Shown one piece after another: positions 6,609-16,449 of a stretch of DNA of 64,000 nucleotides (positions are counted from its first letter, which is position 1; the number at the start of each line of letters is the position of its first letter). A program made the position numbers and the translations under genes. Source of the stretch: Salinigranum halophilum (GTDB taxonomy: Archaea > Halobacteriota > Halobacteria > Halobacteriales > Haloferacaceae); contig NZ_SSNL01000005.1 in assembly GCF_007004735.1 (NCBI RefSeq), positions 124,001 through 188,000 on the forward strand. Reading direction: 5' to 3'. The notes beneath the pieces are model-generated. The model did no database searches and had not been told where the DNA came from. It saw only the letters and a program-made list of their open reading frames with translations.

Positions 6609-9600
6609 ATGACGGGCGATGACGCACACCGAAACAGAGAGAGATCAGATGAGAGAACGGCGGCATCAGAGGCCGCGGAGACAGCCGACACCACATCGAC
6701 GCAATCGAACCAGCGAGTCGGACGGGAGTACATCCAACTCACACCGACGGCGACCGATCTCACTCACCAGTCGGTCGAGTCGCAGTTCGTCCGGCTCTTC
6801 GACCTCGCCAGGTATCACCCACCGGAGCCGAACGGGTTCACAGAGCGGCTGTTCCGAGCGGTCGGTGGGCCATCGGGACCCGCACAGTCGATCGAGTGGT
6901 ACGTCGTCACCGAGGGAAAGGCCGACCGACCAGTGCGGTACTACGTCGGCCTCGACGGGGCTGAAGACACCAGCGGAGATGCCCATGGCGAGGCTGGCCG
7001 TACAGATGGTGGGACGAGTGCCTCCACAGCGTCGCCGTCGGTAGGCGCACACGCCGAGGCGATAGACGAACTGTCTCGACTGATTCGGGCAGTGTTCCCG
7101 AACGATTACCGTATCGAGTGCGTCCGCTGGGACCCCGCGTGGGTCATTGGTGACGACCGCTCCGCCTCGACGGCGCCATCCGACGATACCACGGCCGCGC
7201 CACCGGTCGAACACGAACACGAACCGGAACACGAACAGGACGACAGTTCAAACAGCCCATCTCCTGAAAATACGTACAACGCCGTCGAGTACGTCGCCCA
7301 GGCCACACGCCGTCGTGACTGGCAGACGGGACTCAAGCCGATCGAGACGTGGCTTGCAGGAGACGGTGAGGCGCGACCGCCGCTCAACGACGTCGTGGCG
7401 GCGTTCGCGGACAGTGACGTCCCGATGGTGTATCAGGTGCTCCTCAAGCCCCACGCGTCGTGGGCGGAGGCAGCCGCAGACCGCCGCTTCGACCTGCTCG
7501 AGGGCCGGGACACGCTGGCTGCGACGGTCGCACGCGAGATGGGCCTCGGCAGTGCGGAGTACGCGACGAAGAACCGCGAGAAACTCGAGAAACGACGCGG
7601 CGACGATGACGACCTCTTAGCACGTGCGAAGGGAGGCAGGGGCTCGCCGATCCATCGAATCCGTACCATCGAGGCGCGTGACACAGCACACTCGTTCGTC
7701 GTGAACGCCCGCGTCATCGCCTGCGGCCCGGCAAACGTCGTCGAGACGCGCTGTCGGAATCTCACGGGCGTCCTCGGTGGGCTCTCTGGGCCGTATCACC
7801 GCATCGTCGGTCGTCACCGCATGGGGAAGGCCGCACAGACGGTTCGCGACGACCTCTGTACACGGCAGCTTCACGAACCCGCATACGAACGCACGCGGAC
7901 ACGGATTCCCGGCGTCGCGAGCACGAGTCGGGGAATCGTCGCCGACGCGCGGGAAGCGCCCGGGTTCTGTCTCGTCGATGGCGGGAGTCTCACACCCGAG
8001 GCGATGGAGGGGGTCGCATCGACGCCCGGTGAGCGGGCACGACCGTACGGTCCACCGCCATCGCGCGACCTCCTGGCGCGCTATCGGGTGCCAGGGCTGA
8101 CGCTCGGTCGATTCAAGCCGGGGTGGACGACAGGTATCGACCGAAATGGGGTCGGCTATCACGCAGACAGCCGCCAGGAGGATTCGTTCATCGTTCGGCT
8201 CCCGCCGGATCTCCAGCGGTTGCACATCGCGTGGTTCGGCAAGACGGGGGCGGGGAAGACCACGGCTGGCATCATTGGTCGGCTCGATGATCACGAGGCG
8301 ACAGCGGGTGCGACGATTATCCTTGACCAGAAAGGCGATGGGATGGCCACAGAGTTGAGCCATGTCCACTACGCCCGCACGGGAAGTCTCGATGATGTCA
8401 TCCACTTCGATTGCTCGCAACTGCTTCCGGCGGTCTCTTTCTTCGATATTCGCGACCAGCTCGCCGCAGGTGTGCCACGTGAGACCGCCATCGAAGACGT
8501 GGCCGCTCATTATGCCGAGATTCTCGCCCACCTCCACGAAGACTATCACGCGGCAGGCGTCTCAGTGAAGGTCATCGAGGCGACGGTGAAAGCGCTGTTC
8601 GACCCTGTGCATGGCCAAGACGCGTTCACGCATCGCCACGTCCGCGAGACCCTGTCGTGGATGGCCGAACATCAAACCACACCTGCGGTCGCGGATGACG
8701 ACCTCGAGGCCGTGCTCACCGAAACCATCACCGGGTCGGCCCGAGACTTCGGGAACGTCATGAGGGGGGTGACGAACCGTATCCACGAGGTCACGTTGCA
8801 AAAGCAGCTTTCGACGATGCTGAATCACGTGCATCCGGAGGCGTCGACCGAGGCCACACAGAAGAGTGAGAGGGGAGATGAGAGCGAGTCGATGAACGAG
8901 GCGATGATGGACGAAAGAGAGACGGGTAACGTGGAGGACACGGTGTCATCGGCGCCACGGTTCGATCTCCTCGACCTTCTCGACGAGGATGTCATCATCG
9001 TCTTCGATATGGGTGGGCTTCGTGAGAAGGCCCAGCACGCAACGACACTGCTTCTCCTCTCGAGTCTCTGGACGGCGCTTCGCCGTCGAGTTCACCACCG
9101 TCAGCAACTGTATGGGCGAGCCGAATCAGGGTCAGGGTCGGGACCGAGAACCGACGCAATAGATGATGCGTCACGAACCGGAGGGGAGGACACTGACACT
9201 GACACTGACACTGACACTGACACTGACACGGATATCGACGTCGACGTCGACGCCAACACACTCCCGCTCGTAACGCTCCACGTTGAAGAGGCGTCGAAAG
9301 TAGCGGTTTCGGGGGTGTTCAGCGATCTGTTGAAGCAGGCGCGGTCGTTTGGCTGTTCAGTCACGCTCTCGATGCAGTACCCCGCCCAACTCAAGCAGGT
9401 CGATACAAAGGCGTATCATGAGGTGCTGAACAACGTCTCGACCATCGTCACGGGCAACGTCCCGCTCGACCGTGACCTTGCCGCACGCCTCGCGACCGAA
9501 GATATGGAGCCACAGGAGGTGGCGAATCGACTCCGAGCACTCTCACGCGGGGAGTGGTTGTGTTCGCTTCCAGCGGGATTCGGTGAGCCTGAGCCACGAC

Positions 9601-10841
9601 CGTTCGTCGTCGAGTCCGCGCCGTTGCCGCCAGGACATCCGGAGGGCCCACAGCCGTTGACTGTGTCGGAGGAACTCCACTATGAGGTCGCCCGCGTTCG
9701 CAGTCAGGATCGGGTCCGACGGGAATACGGCCTCACAGTTTCAGAGCCCAGTACAGCCGACCGCGATGATGAGACCGGGCACGAAGACGAAGCAGGAAAT
9801 GGAGAAGGAGATGGGGTCGGTGACGGAGACAAGCCTGGAGCGACTGACGAGGAGGTGGTTCGACGTTCGCGCGTCGATTCGGCGCTTCCCTACACGCTGC
9901 GGCTTCCTGAGACGGTTGCGTATGCACCAGCACAACACGCACTCGACTGCACCGAGTGTGGGAACCGGTACAATCCGTCTCCCGAGGGAATGATTCGTGC
10001 GATCAACTGCTGTGCGTCGCTCTCGGACGTCGATCCAGATGATATCCCGGTGACGGGGGTGAACCTCAAGCTCTCGAAAGAGGAGAGAGTCGAGACGGGG
10101 CTCTCTGATATTCGGTTGATGCTGTTGCAGGTGATCTACAACGCACAGCAACTGCGCTACAACGCCCCGGAGTATGACCTGCTGTTCGACTCGATGATCC
10201 GTCTCTTGGAGTACGTGGGGGCAACGAGTGAGGACACGCAGGCGCTCATCGATGCGGGCTATCTGACCCACGATTCTGACCACCCGCATCGGCTATACTC
10301 TGTCACCCCTGCTGGTCGGAAGGTGCTGGGAGAAAGCTATCGCGAGGGGGTCGATTTCGGGCATGGCCAGGGCGATCTTGAGGAGACGAGCGCCCACGTG
10401 CTGATGATCGAGGCGGCACGCCGCTATCTCGTCGAGAGCTACGTCCCTGATCCAGATTCTCCCGTGGTGCGTGTCGTTCCGTATTTCGAGACCAGTGATG
10501 GCTCTCGGCTCGACCTTGCAGGTCTTGACGCCGATGGCGAGGTCGTCGTCGCAGTCGAGGCCGAGCGGGTGAATCACGATATCGCCCGTGCTGTCCCGAG
10601 TGATTACGACAAGATGGCGGCGTGTAACCCAGAGGAGGCTCTCTGGGTCGTCATGACGACCGGTGCGACACATGACGTTATCGAGGCGCTTGCCGACCCG
10701 ATCGAGGGTGCCCCGCGTGTTGAGAAGTCGTACAGCCGAACGACGGCACCGACAGAGTTCCGATTCGACGCCCTAGGGCTCACGGATATCTTCCCGGTCA
10801 AGCACCTGCTCAACGAGCTCAAGTCTGATACCACTGAGTGA
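6609..10841 (+). CDS. TraG/VirD4- or HerA-like conjugation-type ATPase, 1410 residues
   Basis: A very long P-loop ATPase. Walker A 'WFGKTGAGKTTAG' is at about residue 542, followed by 'GATIILDQKGDGMATELS'. A Walker B-like 'VIIVFDMGGL' is near residue 800, and a second acidic strand 'LVTLHVEEASKVAV' near 890 leads into 'CSVTLSMQYPAQL', a sensor/arginine-finger region usual in VirD4/VirB4-type motors. Residues 830-885 are a low-complexity insert including a (DT)n run. A four-cysteine cluster (CTECG, then CC) lies near 1114-1137, then a winged-helix-like region. Residues about 1290-1320 ('RLDLAGLDADGEVVVAVEAE') look like a PD-(D/E)xK nuclease-fold core. Expected role: membrane-associated DNA pump for transfer. 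Size and domain order suggest a plasmid or integrative-element origin. Confidence 0.75.
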   Translation: MTGDDAHRNRERSDERTAASEAAETADTTSTQSNQRVGREYIQLTPTATDLTHQSVESQFVRLFDLARYHPPEPNGFTERLFRAVGGPSGPAQSIEWYVVTEGKADRPVRYYVGLDGAEDTSGDAHGEAGRTDGGTSASTASPSVGAHAEAIDELSRLIRAVFPNDYRIECVRWDPAWVIGDDRSASTAPSDDTTAAPPVEHEHEPEHEQDDSSNSPSPENTYNAVEYVAQATRRRDWQTGLKPIETWLAGDGEARPPLNDVVAAFADSDVPMVYQVLLKPHASWAEAAADRRFDLLEGRDTLAATVAREMGLGSAEYATKNREKLEKRRGDDDDLLARAKGGRGSPIHRIRTIEARDTAHSFVVNARVIACGPANVVETRCRNLTGVLGGLSGPYHRIVGRHRMGKAAQTVRDDLCTRQLHEPAYERTRTRIPGVASTSRGIVADAREAPGFCLVDGGSLTPEAMEGVASTPGERARPYGPPPSRDLLARYRVPGLTLGRFKPGWTTGIDRNGVGYHADSRQEDSFIVRLPPDLQRLHIAWFGKTGAGKTTAGIIGRLDDHEATAGATIILDQKGDGMATELSHVHYARTGSLDDVIHFDCSQLLPAVSFFDIRDQLAAGVPRETAIEDVAAHYAEILAHLHEDYHAAGVSVKVIEATVKALFDPVHGQDAFTHRHVRETLSWMAEHQTTPAVADDDLEAVLTETITGSARDFGNVMRGVTNRIHEVTLQKQLSTMLNHVHPEASTEATQKSERGDESESMNEAMMDERETGNVEDTVSSAPRFDLLDLLDEDVIIVFDMGGLREKAQHATTLLLLSSLWTALRRRVHHRQQLYGRAESGSGSGPRTDAIDDASRTGGEDTDTDTDTDTDTDTDIDVDVDANTLPLVTLHVEEASKVAVSGVFSDLLKQARSFGCSVTLSMQYPAQLKQVDTKAYHEVLNNVSTIVTGNVPLDRDLAARLATEDMEPQEVANRLRALSRGEWLCSLPAGFGEPEPRPFVVESAPLPPGHPEGPQPLTVSEELHYEVARVRSQDRVRREYGLTVSEPSTADRDDETGHEDEAGNGEGDGVGDGDKPGATDEEVVRRSRVDSALPYTLRLPETVAYAPAQHALDCTECGNRYNPSPEGMIRAINCCASLSDVDPDDIPVTGVNLKLSKEERVETGLSDIRLMLLQVIYNAQQLRYNAPEYDLLFDSMIRLLEYVGATSEDTQALIDAGYLTHDSDHPHRLYSVTPAGRKVLGESYREGVDFGHGQGDLEETSAHVLMIEAARRYLVESYVPDPDSPVVRVVPYFETSDGSRLDLAGLDADGEVVVAVEAERVNHDIARAVPSDYDKMAACNPEEALWVVMTTGATHDVIEALADPIEGAPRVEKSYSRTTAPTEFRFDALGLTDIFPVKHLLNELKSDTTE
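9191..9230 (+). repeat. Hexanucleotide tandem repeat inside the ATPase gene
   Basis: Six copies of CACTGA, coding for alternating Asp-Thr, followed by GTCGAC repeats coding Val-Asp. It is an acidic, presumably unstructured linker and a site prone to in-frame length change. Confidence 0.8.
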
Positions 10842-11731
10842 ACCGGTCGGGCTTCGACTCGAACCGGTGTCCGTTCCTCGATTCGAACCGATATGCGGTG
10901 GCTCACGGGTGCGGGTGGAGGCGGGAATGTCACCAGAGGTGTGGGCAGATATATCAGAATGCATAGAGAGGCATTGAGGCGATAGACAGGAGTACCTGAC
11001 AGAGAGTGCGGCGAAATCCGTGAGTGGTGGAGGGGCGGGCGTGAATTCGAGGGCCAAACTCGGCTCTACTGGCTCTCTGTGGTCGATACGGGGTGTCGAG
11101 TGGTCTCGGGGTGTCCTGTAGCTTCCAAACATGGCGTTTTCAACCGCAAGAACACCCCTCTGTAGCGTTTGTGAGGTGAGTTTGGGGTGCGCTGCAAGAG
11201 ATGGCTCTCTGTGTGTGCAATGGTCGACATCGAGGAAGGGTGGCCAGGTGTGGTCGAAATCACGAGACGGCAGCGGTGTCAGTGTGCTAGTGAGGGCTTA
11301 CTGGCATCGACGACGAACCCCGTGTTCGGCACTGGTTCCTGTTTCGAAAATCGCATGACTGCACCCATGTTTGGATGGATTCTCCCCCCGTCGAGACCCC
11401 CGTTTTGGCTCACCGTCTCGCCCTCGATTCGTCTCTCACAACCCCTCTCGACTCCGATTTTCGACGTTTAGCCCGGTGTTTACTACCTCGCGTGTCCGAC
11501 CCTAACTCTGTTCGTCAATCCCTGTACAGTGTCTTCTTGCGGATGTTGAGTCCGATTTTGGAACCGCCGTAAGTGTCTCAGAATTTCTTAGAAGACCTTA
11601 AATTTTCATAGAACCGTTTTTGGTGCGTTTGGAAACCGTGTTTGGAATCGTGACGCCTCAGTGACTCATCTCCAATAGGTTATTGCAGTTGTTCAATTGA
11701 CTAATATGGAAGTGATGAATCACAAACGTGT

Positions 11732-11751
11732 CTGTTTTGGTGCCAAAACAG
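11732..11751. repeat. Palindrome CTGTTTTGG-TG-CCAAAACAG
   Basis: Nine-base arms that are exact reverse complements with two central bases. It lies about 150 bases before the PrimPol-like gene. A dimeric repressor or initiator site is the likeliest reading. Confidence 0.6.
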
Positions 11752-11855
11752 TAGCGGGTCCAGAGAGCTCGGGTGAGGCGGTTGCAAGCAGCCCCACCCA
11801 ACCCCCGAAGTTTCGAATCAGCTACCGTTTTTCGTCGGCATGATTATGTGCAGTT

Positions 11856-11873
11856 CTCGCATAGCGAGTATAC
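11856..11873 (+). promoter_or_regulatory. Operator-like repeat overlapping the PrimPol promoter
   Basis: CTCGC-ATA-GCGAG (11856-11868) runs into 'GAGTATAC', a TATA-like box about 30 bases before ATG 11901. A regulator bound here would cover the TFB/TBP site. Confidence 0.45.
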
Positions 11874-11900
11874 AGAGTGCGGTGATAAGGACGCGAGTGT

Positions 11901-13124
11901 ATGAGTGAAGAATTGACTACAGATGACCTCCCAGCGGCCCTCCTCGACTACGACCAATGGGTGTGCTGGCAGACCGAAGAACGAGACGACAAGCAGACAA
12001 AAATCCCGATCAATCCGACGTCGGGCCGGTACGCGTCGACAACCGATTCCACCACGTGGGCCGCGTTTGAGGAGGCCCGTCAATATGCTGTCGGCACAGA
12101 CAACATCGAAGGCCTCGGATTCGTCTTCACCGACAACGACCCCTTCGTCGGCGTCGACCTAGACAACTGCCGAGACGACAGTGGCTCACCCAAATGGGCG
12201 ACAGACATCATCGAGCAGCTCGATGCCTATACGGAGATAAGCCCTTCTGGGACAGGATACCACCTCATCGTCACAGGTAAACTGCCCTCAGGTCCGAACC
12301 GTCGGGATGACGTGGAATGCTACGAAACAGCGCGATACTTCACCGTGACTGGCAACAGCGTCCACGATCCCCCACGCCCAGTCGCCGAACGAACGGCCGA
12401 GCTTGCAGCAGTCCACGCCGAGTACGTCGCGGGCGATGAGTCGAAGAACGAGCGAGATGTATCGAAGCCACCCCAGCGAGCGTCAATGCAGGCCACAGTG
12501 AGGACGAGCACGCTGGACGACGAGACAATCATCGAGAAGGCACGGGCAGCGTTGAACGGGTCGAAGTTCGAGCGCCTGTGGAACGGCTCGACGAGCGGGT
12601 ACGACAGTCACTCGGAGGCCGATATGGCACTGTGTTTCATGCTGGCGTTCTGGACCGGTGGCGATGTGGTGCAGATGGACCGGCTCTTCCGTCAGTCTGG
12701 GTTACTCCGTGGGAAATGGGACGAAGTACATTTTGCCGATGGGAGCACGTACGGCGAGAAGACGCTCGAGCGTGCAGTCGCACGCGTCGACGAGTTCTAC
12801 GAGCCACCAACACAAGACGCACAGCGAACGGAGTCCGCGAAGCCGCCCACGCCTGATCCAGCCGTCGGTGCGGACAGGAAACACACCCCTCAAGCACAGG
12901 ATTCGGGAAGAGAGCAACACGAGCGGCGACTGATGGCTACAATCGACCGGTTAGAGGCCCGTGTAGACGAGCTGGAAGCAGAGAATGACGCTCTCCGGGA
13001 CGCCCTTGACGAAGCGCGTGAAGCGCGTGAGAGACCGCAGGGGACGTCCAAGGAGAAGCAAGCGGAAACGCCGTCGCTGTGGACACGGGTGACGGCACGG
13101 TTCGGTAGCGGCCGTGACGATTGA
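11901..13124 (+). CDS. PrimPol-like replication protein (NrS-1 polymerase family type)
   Basis: A 407-residue protein. Residues about 10-170 resemble the archaeo-eukaryotic primase-polymerase domain of phage/plasmid PrimPols: 'QWVCWQTEERDDKQTKIPIN' near the start, 'FVGVDLDNC' (metal-binding D-x-D) at about 81-88, and 'SPSGTGYHLIVTG' at about 114. Residues about 215-300 ('GSKFERLWNGSTSGY', 'SEADMALCFMLAFWTGGD', 'MDRLFRQSGL') match the helix-bundle domain of the NrS-1 polymerase family. A coiled coil follows at about 343-385. It probably primes or starts replication of the element. No helicase domain is attached, unlike many phage PrimPols. Confidence 0.75.
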   Translation: MSEELTTDDLPAALLDYDQWVCWQTEERDDKQTKIPINPTSGRYASTTDSTTWAAFEEARQYAVGTDNIEGLGFVFTDNDPFVGVDLDNCRDDSGSPKWATDIIEQLDAYTEISPSGTGYHLIVTGKLPSGPNRRDDVECYETARYFTVTGNSVHDPPRPVAERTAELAAVHAEYVAGDESKNERDVSKPPQRASMQATVRTSTLDDETIIEKARAALNGSKFERLWNGSTSGYDSHSEADMALCFMLAFWTGGDVVQMDRLFRQSGLLRGKWDEVHFADGSTYGEKTLERAVARVDEFYEPPTQDAQRTESAKPPTPDPAVGADRKHTPQAQDSGREQHERRLMATIDRLEARVDELEAENDALRDALDEAREARERPQGTSKEKQAETPSLWTRVTARFGSGRDD

Positions 13125-13179
13125 TTGGGGGAGAGAGGAGGTTTATCAGCGAAAACGGAGCCAACCCCTCGTAGCAGCC

Positions 13180-14418
13180 ATGTCCGAGCCATCGTCTCAC
13201 ACGGTCGCGAGTCCAAGTTTTAGTTCCAGTTCCAGTGATACTGATGCGGGTGGGTTCACCCCAGACACCGAAGTGCTCACCACGAAAGGCCCGGTGAAAA
13301 TCGCTGACCTCTCCGTTGGAGACCGAGTGTATGCACTCAACGAAGCAGTCGGTCTGGTGAAACCGAAACTCGTCCGTCGCATCGACACGGCGCCGTTCGA
13401 AGGTGAGCTCGTCACGATTACAGGGAAGCGCATCGACTTCCGGTTACACCCGGCACATCGAGTCCTGTTCCAGACGAAAGGACTGCCAATTCCGCGCACC
13501 AGACCGGCTGGTGAATTACATGAGACTGAGTACTATCGGTTCGTCAATACGTGGGAGACTTCAGGAGGGGCGCGCCTCGAGACAGTCGACATCACCGACT
13601 TCGTAGACGAGTTCGAGGCGAGAGCGACGACGGATGTCCATGGGCACACGTTCCGCGCTGCACTTCCCGATGGGTGTGACCCCTCGTACGTCAACAGCCA
13701 CTCAGGGTATCACTTCGACCCGGCAGTGTTCAAACGATACCAAGCAGCAATCGAATCAGTCGCCGATGAGGTGTCGATTCGACGACGGCGAAGACAGCGG
13801 ACACAGCCATATCGTTTTGATGGCGATGACTTTATCGAGTTAATCGGCTGGTTCGTCACCGAAGGAAGCGTGTACTGGGGGTCAGCAAAGCAGACAGCAA
13901 CGGTGCAGATCGCACAAGAAACATCGGTTAATCGGCGTCGGATCACATCGCTCTTCGAGCGGATGGGAATCAGCGTGAGCGTCAACGACCGAAAATTCCG
14001 GTTCAGCTCGGAACTGTTCGGCATTCTGTTGGAATCGCTGTGTGGGTCGTCCAGCCAGACGAAGCGACTCCCAACCTTTGTCTGGCGGCTCCCAACAGAT
14101 CAACAGCGCCTTCTCTTGGAGACCCTCTTGCGTGGTGATGGAAACGAGCATCGTACCTACGTTACAGCGAGCGAACGCCTCGCCCGAGACGTCCTTCGGC
14201 TCTGCGTCGAAGTCGGCGTGAAACCCCGATATTCGCGCCGATTCAAAATGTGGCGTCTCTTTTTGAGTCGAGGGAACGACGGGTTTCGAGCGTCGGTGAA
14301 CGTCTCAACCACACCGACACAGACCGTTCTCTATCGGCTCACAGTGGCGGATTACGGGACTGTACTGGCCGGCCGAAACGGTCGCTTCCAGTGGATTGGT
14401 GTGAGTAACATCTCGTAG
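13180..14418 (+). CDS. Free-standing Hint/LAGLIDADG intein-like homing endonuclease
   Basis: A 412-residue protein from ATG 13180; the frame is open back to a GTG at 13114 that overlaps the PrimPol gene. Residues 25-55 ('GFTPDTEVLTTKGPVKIADL') are intein block A, but the splicing Cys1 is Gly25. 'RLHPAHRVLFQ' is the block-B-like His region. Two LAGLIDADG motifs follow: 'ELIGWFVTEGSVYW' near 215 and 'LLETLLRGDGNEH' near 307. The C-terminus 'VLAGRNGRFQWIGVSNIS' is a block G in which His-Asn-Cys/Ser is replaced. It therefore looks like an intein that lost its exteins and cannot splice but may still cut DNA. The Ser-rich N-terminal 20 residues are not of intein type. Confidence 0.75.
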   Translation: MSEPSSHTVASPSFSSSSSDTDAGGFTPDTEVLTTKGPVKIADLSVGDRVYALNEAVGLVKPKLVRRIDTAPFEGELVTITGKRIDFRLHPAHRVLFQTKGLPIPRTRPAGELHETEYYRFVNTWETSGGARLETVDITDFVDEFEARATTDVHGHTFRAALPDGCDPSYVNSHSGYHFDPAVFKRYQAAIESVADEVSIRRRRRQRTQPYRFDGDDFIELIGWFVTEGSVYWGSAKQTATVQIAQETSVNRRRITSLFERMGISVSVNDRKFRFSSELFGILLESLCGSSSQTKRLPTFVWRLPTDQQRLLLETLLRGDGNEHRTYVTASERLARDVLRLCVEVGVKPRYSRRFKMWRLFLSRGNDGFRASVNVSTTPTQTVLYRLTVADYGTVLAGRNGRFQWIGVSNIS

Positions 14419-14575
14419 TGGTTTGCCGTCTCGGGAGTCTTCAAACATGCCGTCGACTAGAATAAGAAAAGTAGCCATAAAAACCGGCGAAAATATCTTT
14501 AAGCTACTGAATTATGTTTTCTTCCACCAAAGCATTGAATAGTATCGAGATAATGCAGATATATGTGCGAAACTC

Positions 14576-14716
14576 ATGAGCGTCATCGGAAAGCTCCTCT
14601 GTGACCACCAGTTCGAGCCGATGGCACTGTACGACGAGGAGAACCTCTTCATCAAGCAGTGCCGAAAGTGCGGTCGACAGATCGAAGAACAGCTCTCACA
14701 CGAGCCGACAGCGTAG
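14576..14716 (+). CDS. 46-residue zinc-binding mini-protein
   Basis: ATG 14576 to TAG 14716. It starts 'MSVIGKLLCDHQFEPMALYD' and contains 'KQCRKCGRQIEEQ'. The pair Cys9/His11 with Cys30-x-x-Cys33 can form one zinc knuckle, like the many CPxCG-type mini-proteins of haloarchaea. An A/T-rich stretch upstream (14495-14560) offers promoter sequence. Function unknown; it may be the last gene of the plasmid-like block. Confidence 0.6.
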   Translation: MSVIGKLLCDHQFEPMALYDEENLFIKQCRKCGRQIEEQLSHEPTA

Positions 14717-14781
14717 CCCCACAGCGACAGCGGTCCAGCAGTTCCCCCACCCCCGCCACCACGTCACCGTTCCCGTCCCTG

Positions 14782-14838
14782 CCCTCGCTTCCGGTCCCCG
14801 CCCTCGCTTCCGGTCCCCGCCCTCGCCTCCGGTCCCCG
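14782..14838 (+). repeat. Three tandem 19-base repeats
   Basis: CCCTCGCTTCCGGTCCCCG repeated three times without gaps (14782-14800, 14801-14819, 14820-14838), the third with one T-to-C change. It lies between the mini-protein and the lipoprotein gene, at the apparent boundary between accessory and chromosomal DNA. Confidence 0.85.
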
Positions 14839-14912
14839 TCTCCGACCTCGTCTCGTCGCCATCACAGACACCAGCGGAGACGACGCTGTCCTCACCTCGG
14901 GTCGACGACTGC

Positions 14913-15599
<687 letters not shown>

Positions 15600-15924
15600 A
15601 GCCAGTACGTGGTCAGCGACGGACATATCGGTAGCGGAGACACAAGCGCCCGTTTGTGTGATTCGGCGTGAGGGACGAGGTGGCGGGCGGGTCAGTTCCG
15701 ACGCACTCGACCGCCACGGACGGGGGTGCGCTCGCTGACAGGGTGGGAGTTGCGGGGAGCGAACACACCGGGAATCGGTCGAAAGGCGCTGTTGAAACCC
15801 TCAGGAATAGACAGCCACACTGTCTCGAATGAATTGGCTCGAGTGGCTCTGGACGACGATTCCAATCGACTTGCGCCCTCTGTTCGGTTCGGTCGAGATG
15901 AGCTACCTGAAATCGGTCAGGGGG
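15600..15924. other. Non-coding spacer
   Basis: No gene seen. One small inverted repeat ACACAA-N8-TTGTGT (15640-15659) lies about 40 bases before the lipoprotein start and could be an operator. Confidence 0.4.
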
Positions 15925-16449
15925 TCAATTGCCCTCTCGTTGCTGTTGTAGTGTTGCTTTTGCGCGTGCGACGTATGAGTTTGCAGACCAACTTCGGGCG
16001 TCGCTCATCTTCTCGAGAAACTGCTCCGCAGAATCGGGAGAGAGCACGTCGTTCCGCACGAGGGCAGTGAGTAGGATTGGCGTCGTCACGAGACGAGTGT
16101 CAACGAGTGATGCATGGATCACTGCGAGCCGGTTGAACTCGTCGCAGAGGAGTTGAACCGCGTTCACTTCGTTCGCCAACGTGACTGCCGCGTTCTCGCC
16201 ATCGTCCAGTGGAAACGTTTCGTCCAATTCGACAGGACGGGTATCGAACGCGTTCTTACGGTCAAGCACGGCTTGTGCTGCCTCTCCAGAGGCATCGTCG
16301 TAAGATGCTGTTTCAGCCAATTCTTCGAGAACGTGCTTGGGAAGCAGGAGTTTGTGTGACTCGAGAAGTATGTCGAGTGGGTTTGTCGTGGCGTCCGCAG
16401 CGGTTCCCAGACTAACGAGAGCGGAAGCATCAGCGACGATGCGCATCAT
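15925..16449 (-). CDS. PIN-domain toxin (VapC-like)
   Basis: A 174-residue protein. The PIN signature begins at once: 'RIVADASALVSLGTA' with the first acidic residue. 'KHVLEELAETASYDD' supplies the second, 'DDGENAAVTLANEV' the third, and 'VQLLCDEFNRLAVI' the fourth. PIN proteins are Mg-dependent RNases; in VapBC pairs they cut tRNA or rRNA. It follows the ribbon-helix-helix gene without a gap (antitoxin stop at 16450, toxin ATG at 16447-16449), the usual antitoxin-first order. It is longer than typical VapC (about 130 residues) because of a helical C-terminal extension. Confidence 0.75.
   Translation of the reverse strand: MMRIVADASALVSLGTAADATTNPLDILLESHKLLLPKHVLEELAETASYDDASGEAAQAVLDRKNAFDTRPVELDETFPLDDGENAAVTLANEVNAVQLLCDEFNRLAVIHASLVDTRLVTTPILLTALVRNDVLSPDSAEQFLEKMSDARSWSANSYVARAKATLQQQREGN

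Larger units (their letters stand above)
10842..11900. other. One-kilobase non-coding region upstream of the PrimPol-like gene
   Basis: No gene recognised. It contains two copies of CGAYTCGAACCGRT (10855-10868 and 10879-10892), GT-rich direct repeats near 11090-11115, a markedly A/T-rich tract at about 11570-11720, a near-perfect 20-base palindrome at 11732-11751 and an operator-like repeat at 11856-11868. Next to a replication gene, such a tract is a reasonable candidate replication origin. Confidence 0.45.

Noticed and set aside
5815-6696. 293-codon minus-strand frame rich in Arg, Ser and Cys
   Set aside because: Composition reflects GC-rich non-coding DNA read out of frame; no motif, and it runs across the promoter of the large ATPase.
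9191-9230. Tandem repeat as a CRISPR or regulatory array
   Set aside because: Six-base units in frame inside a coding region, encoding an acidic linker; no spacers.
10855-10892. 'attcgaaccgat' motifs as tRNA T-arms
   Set aside because: No acceptor, D or anticodon arms can be folded around them; they are simple repeats.
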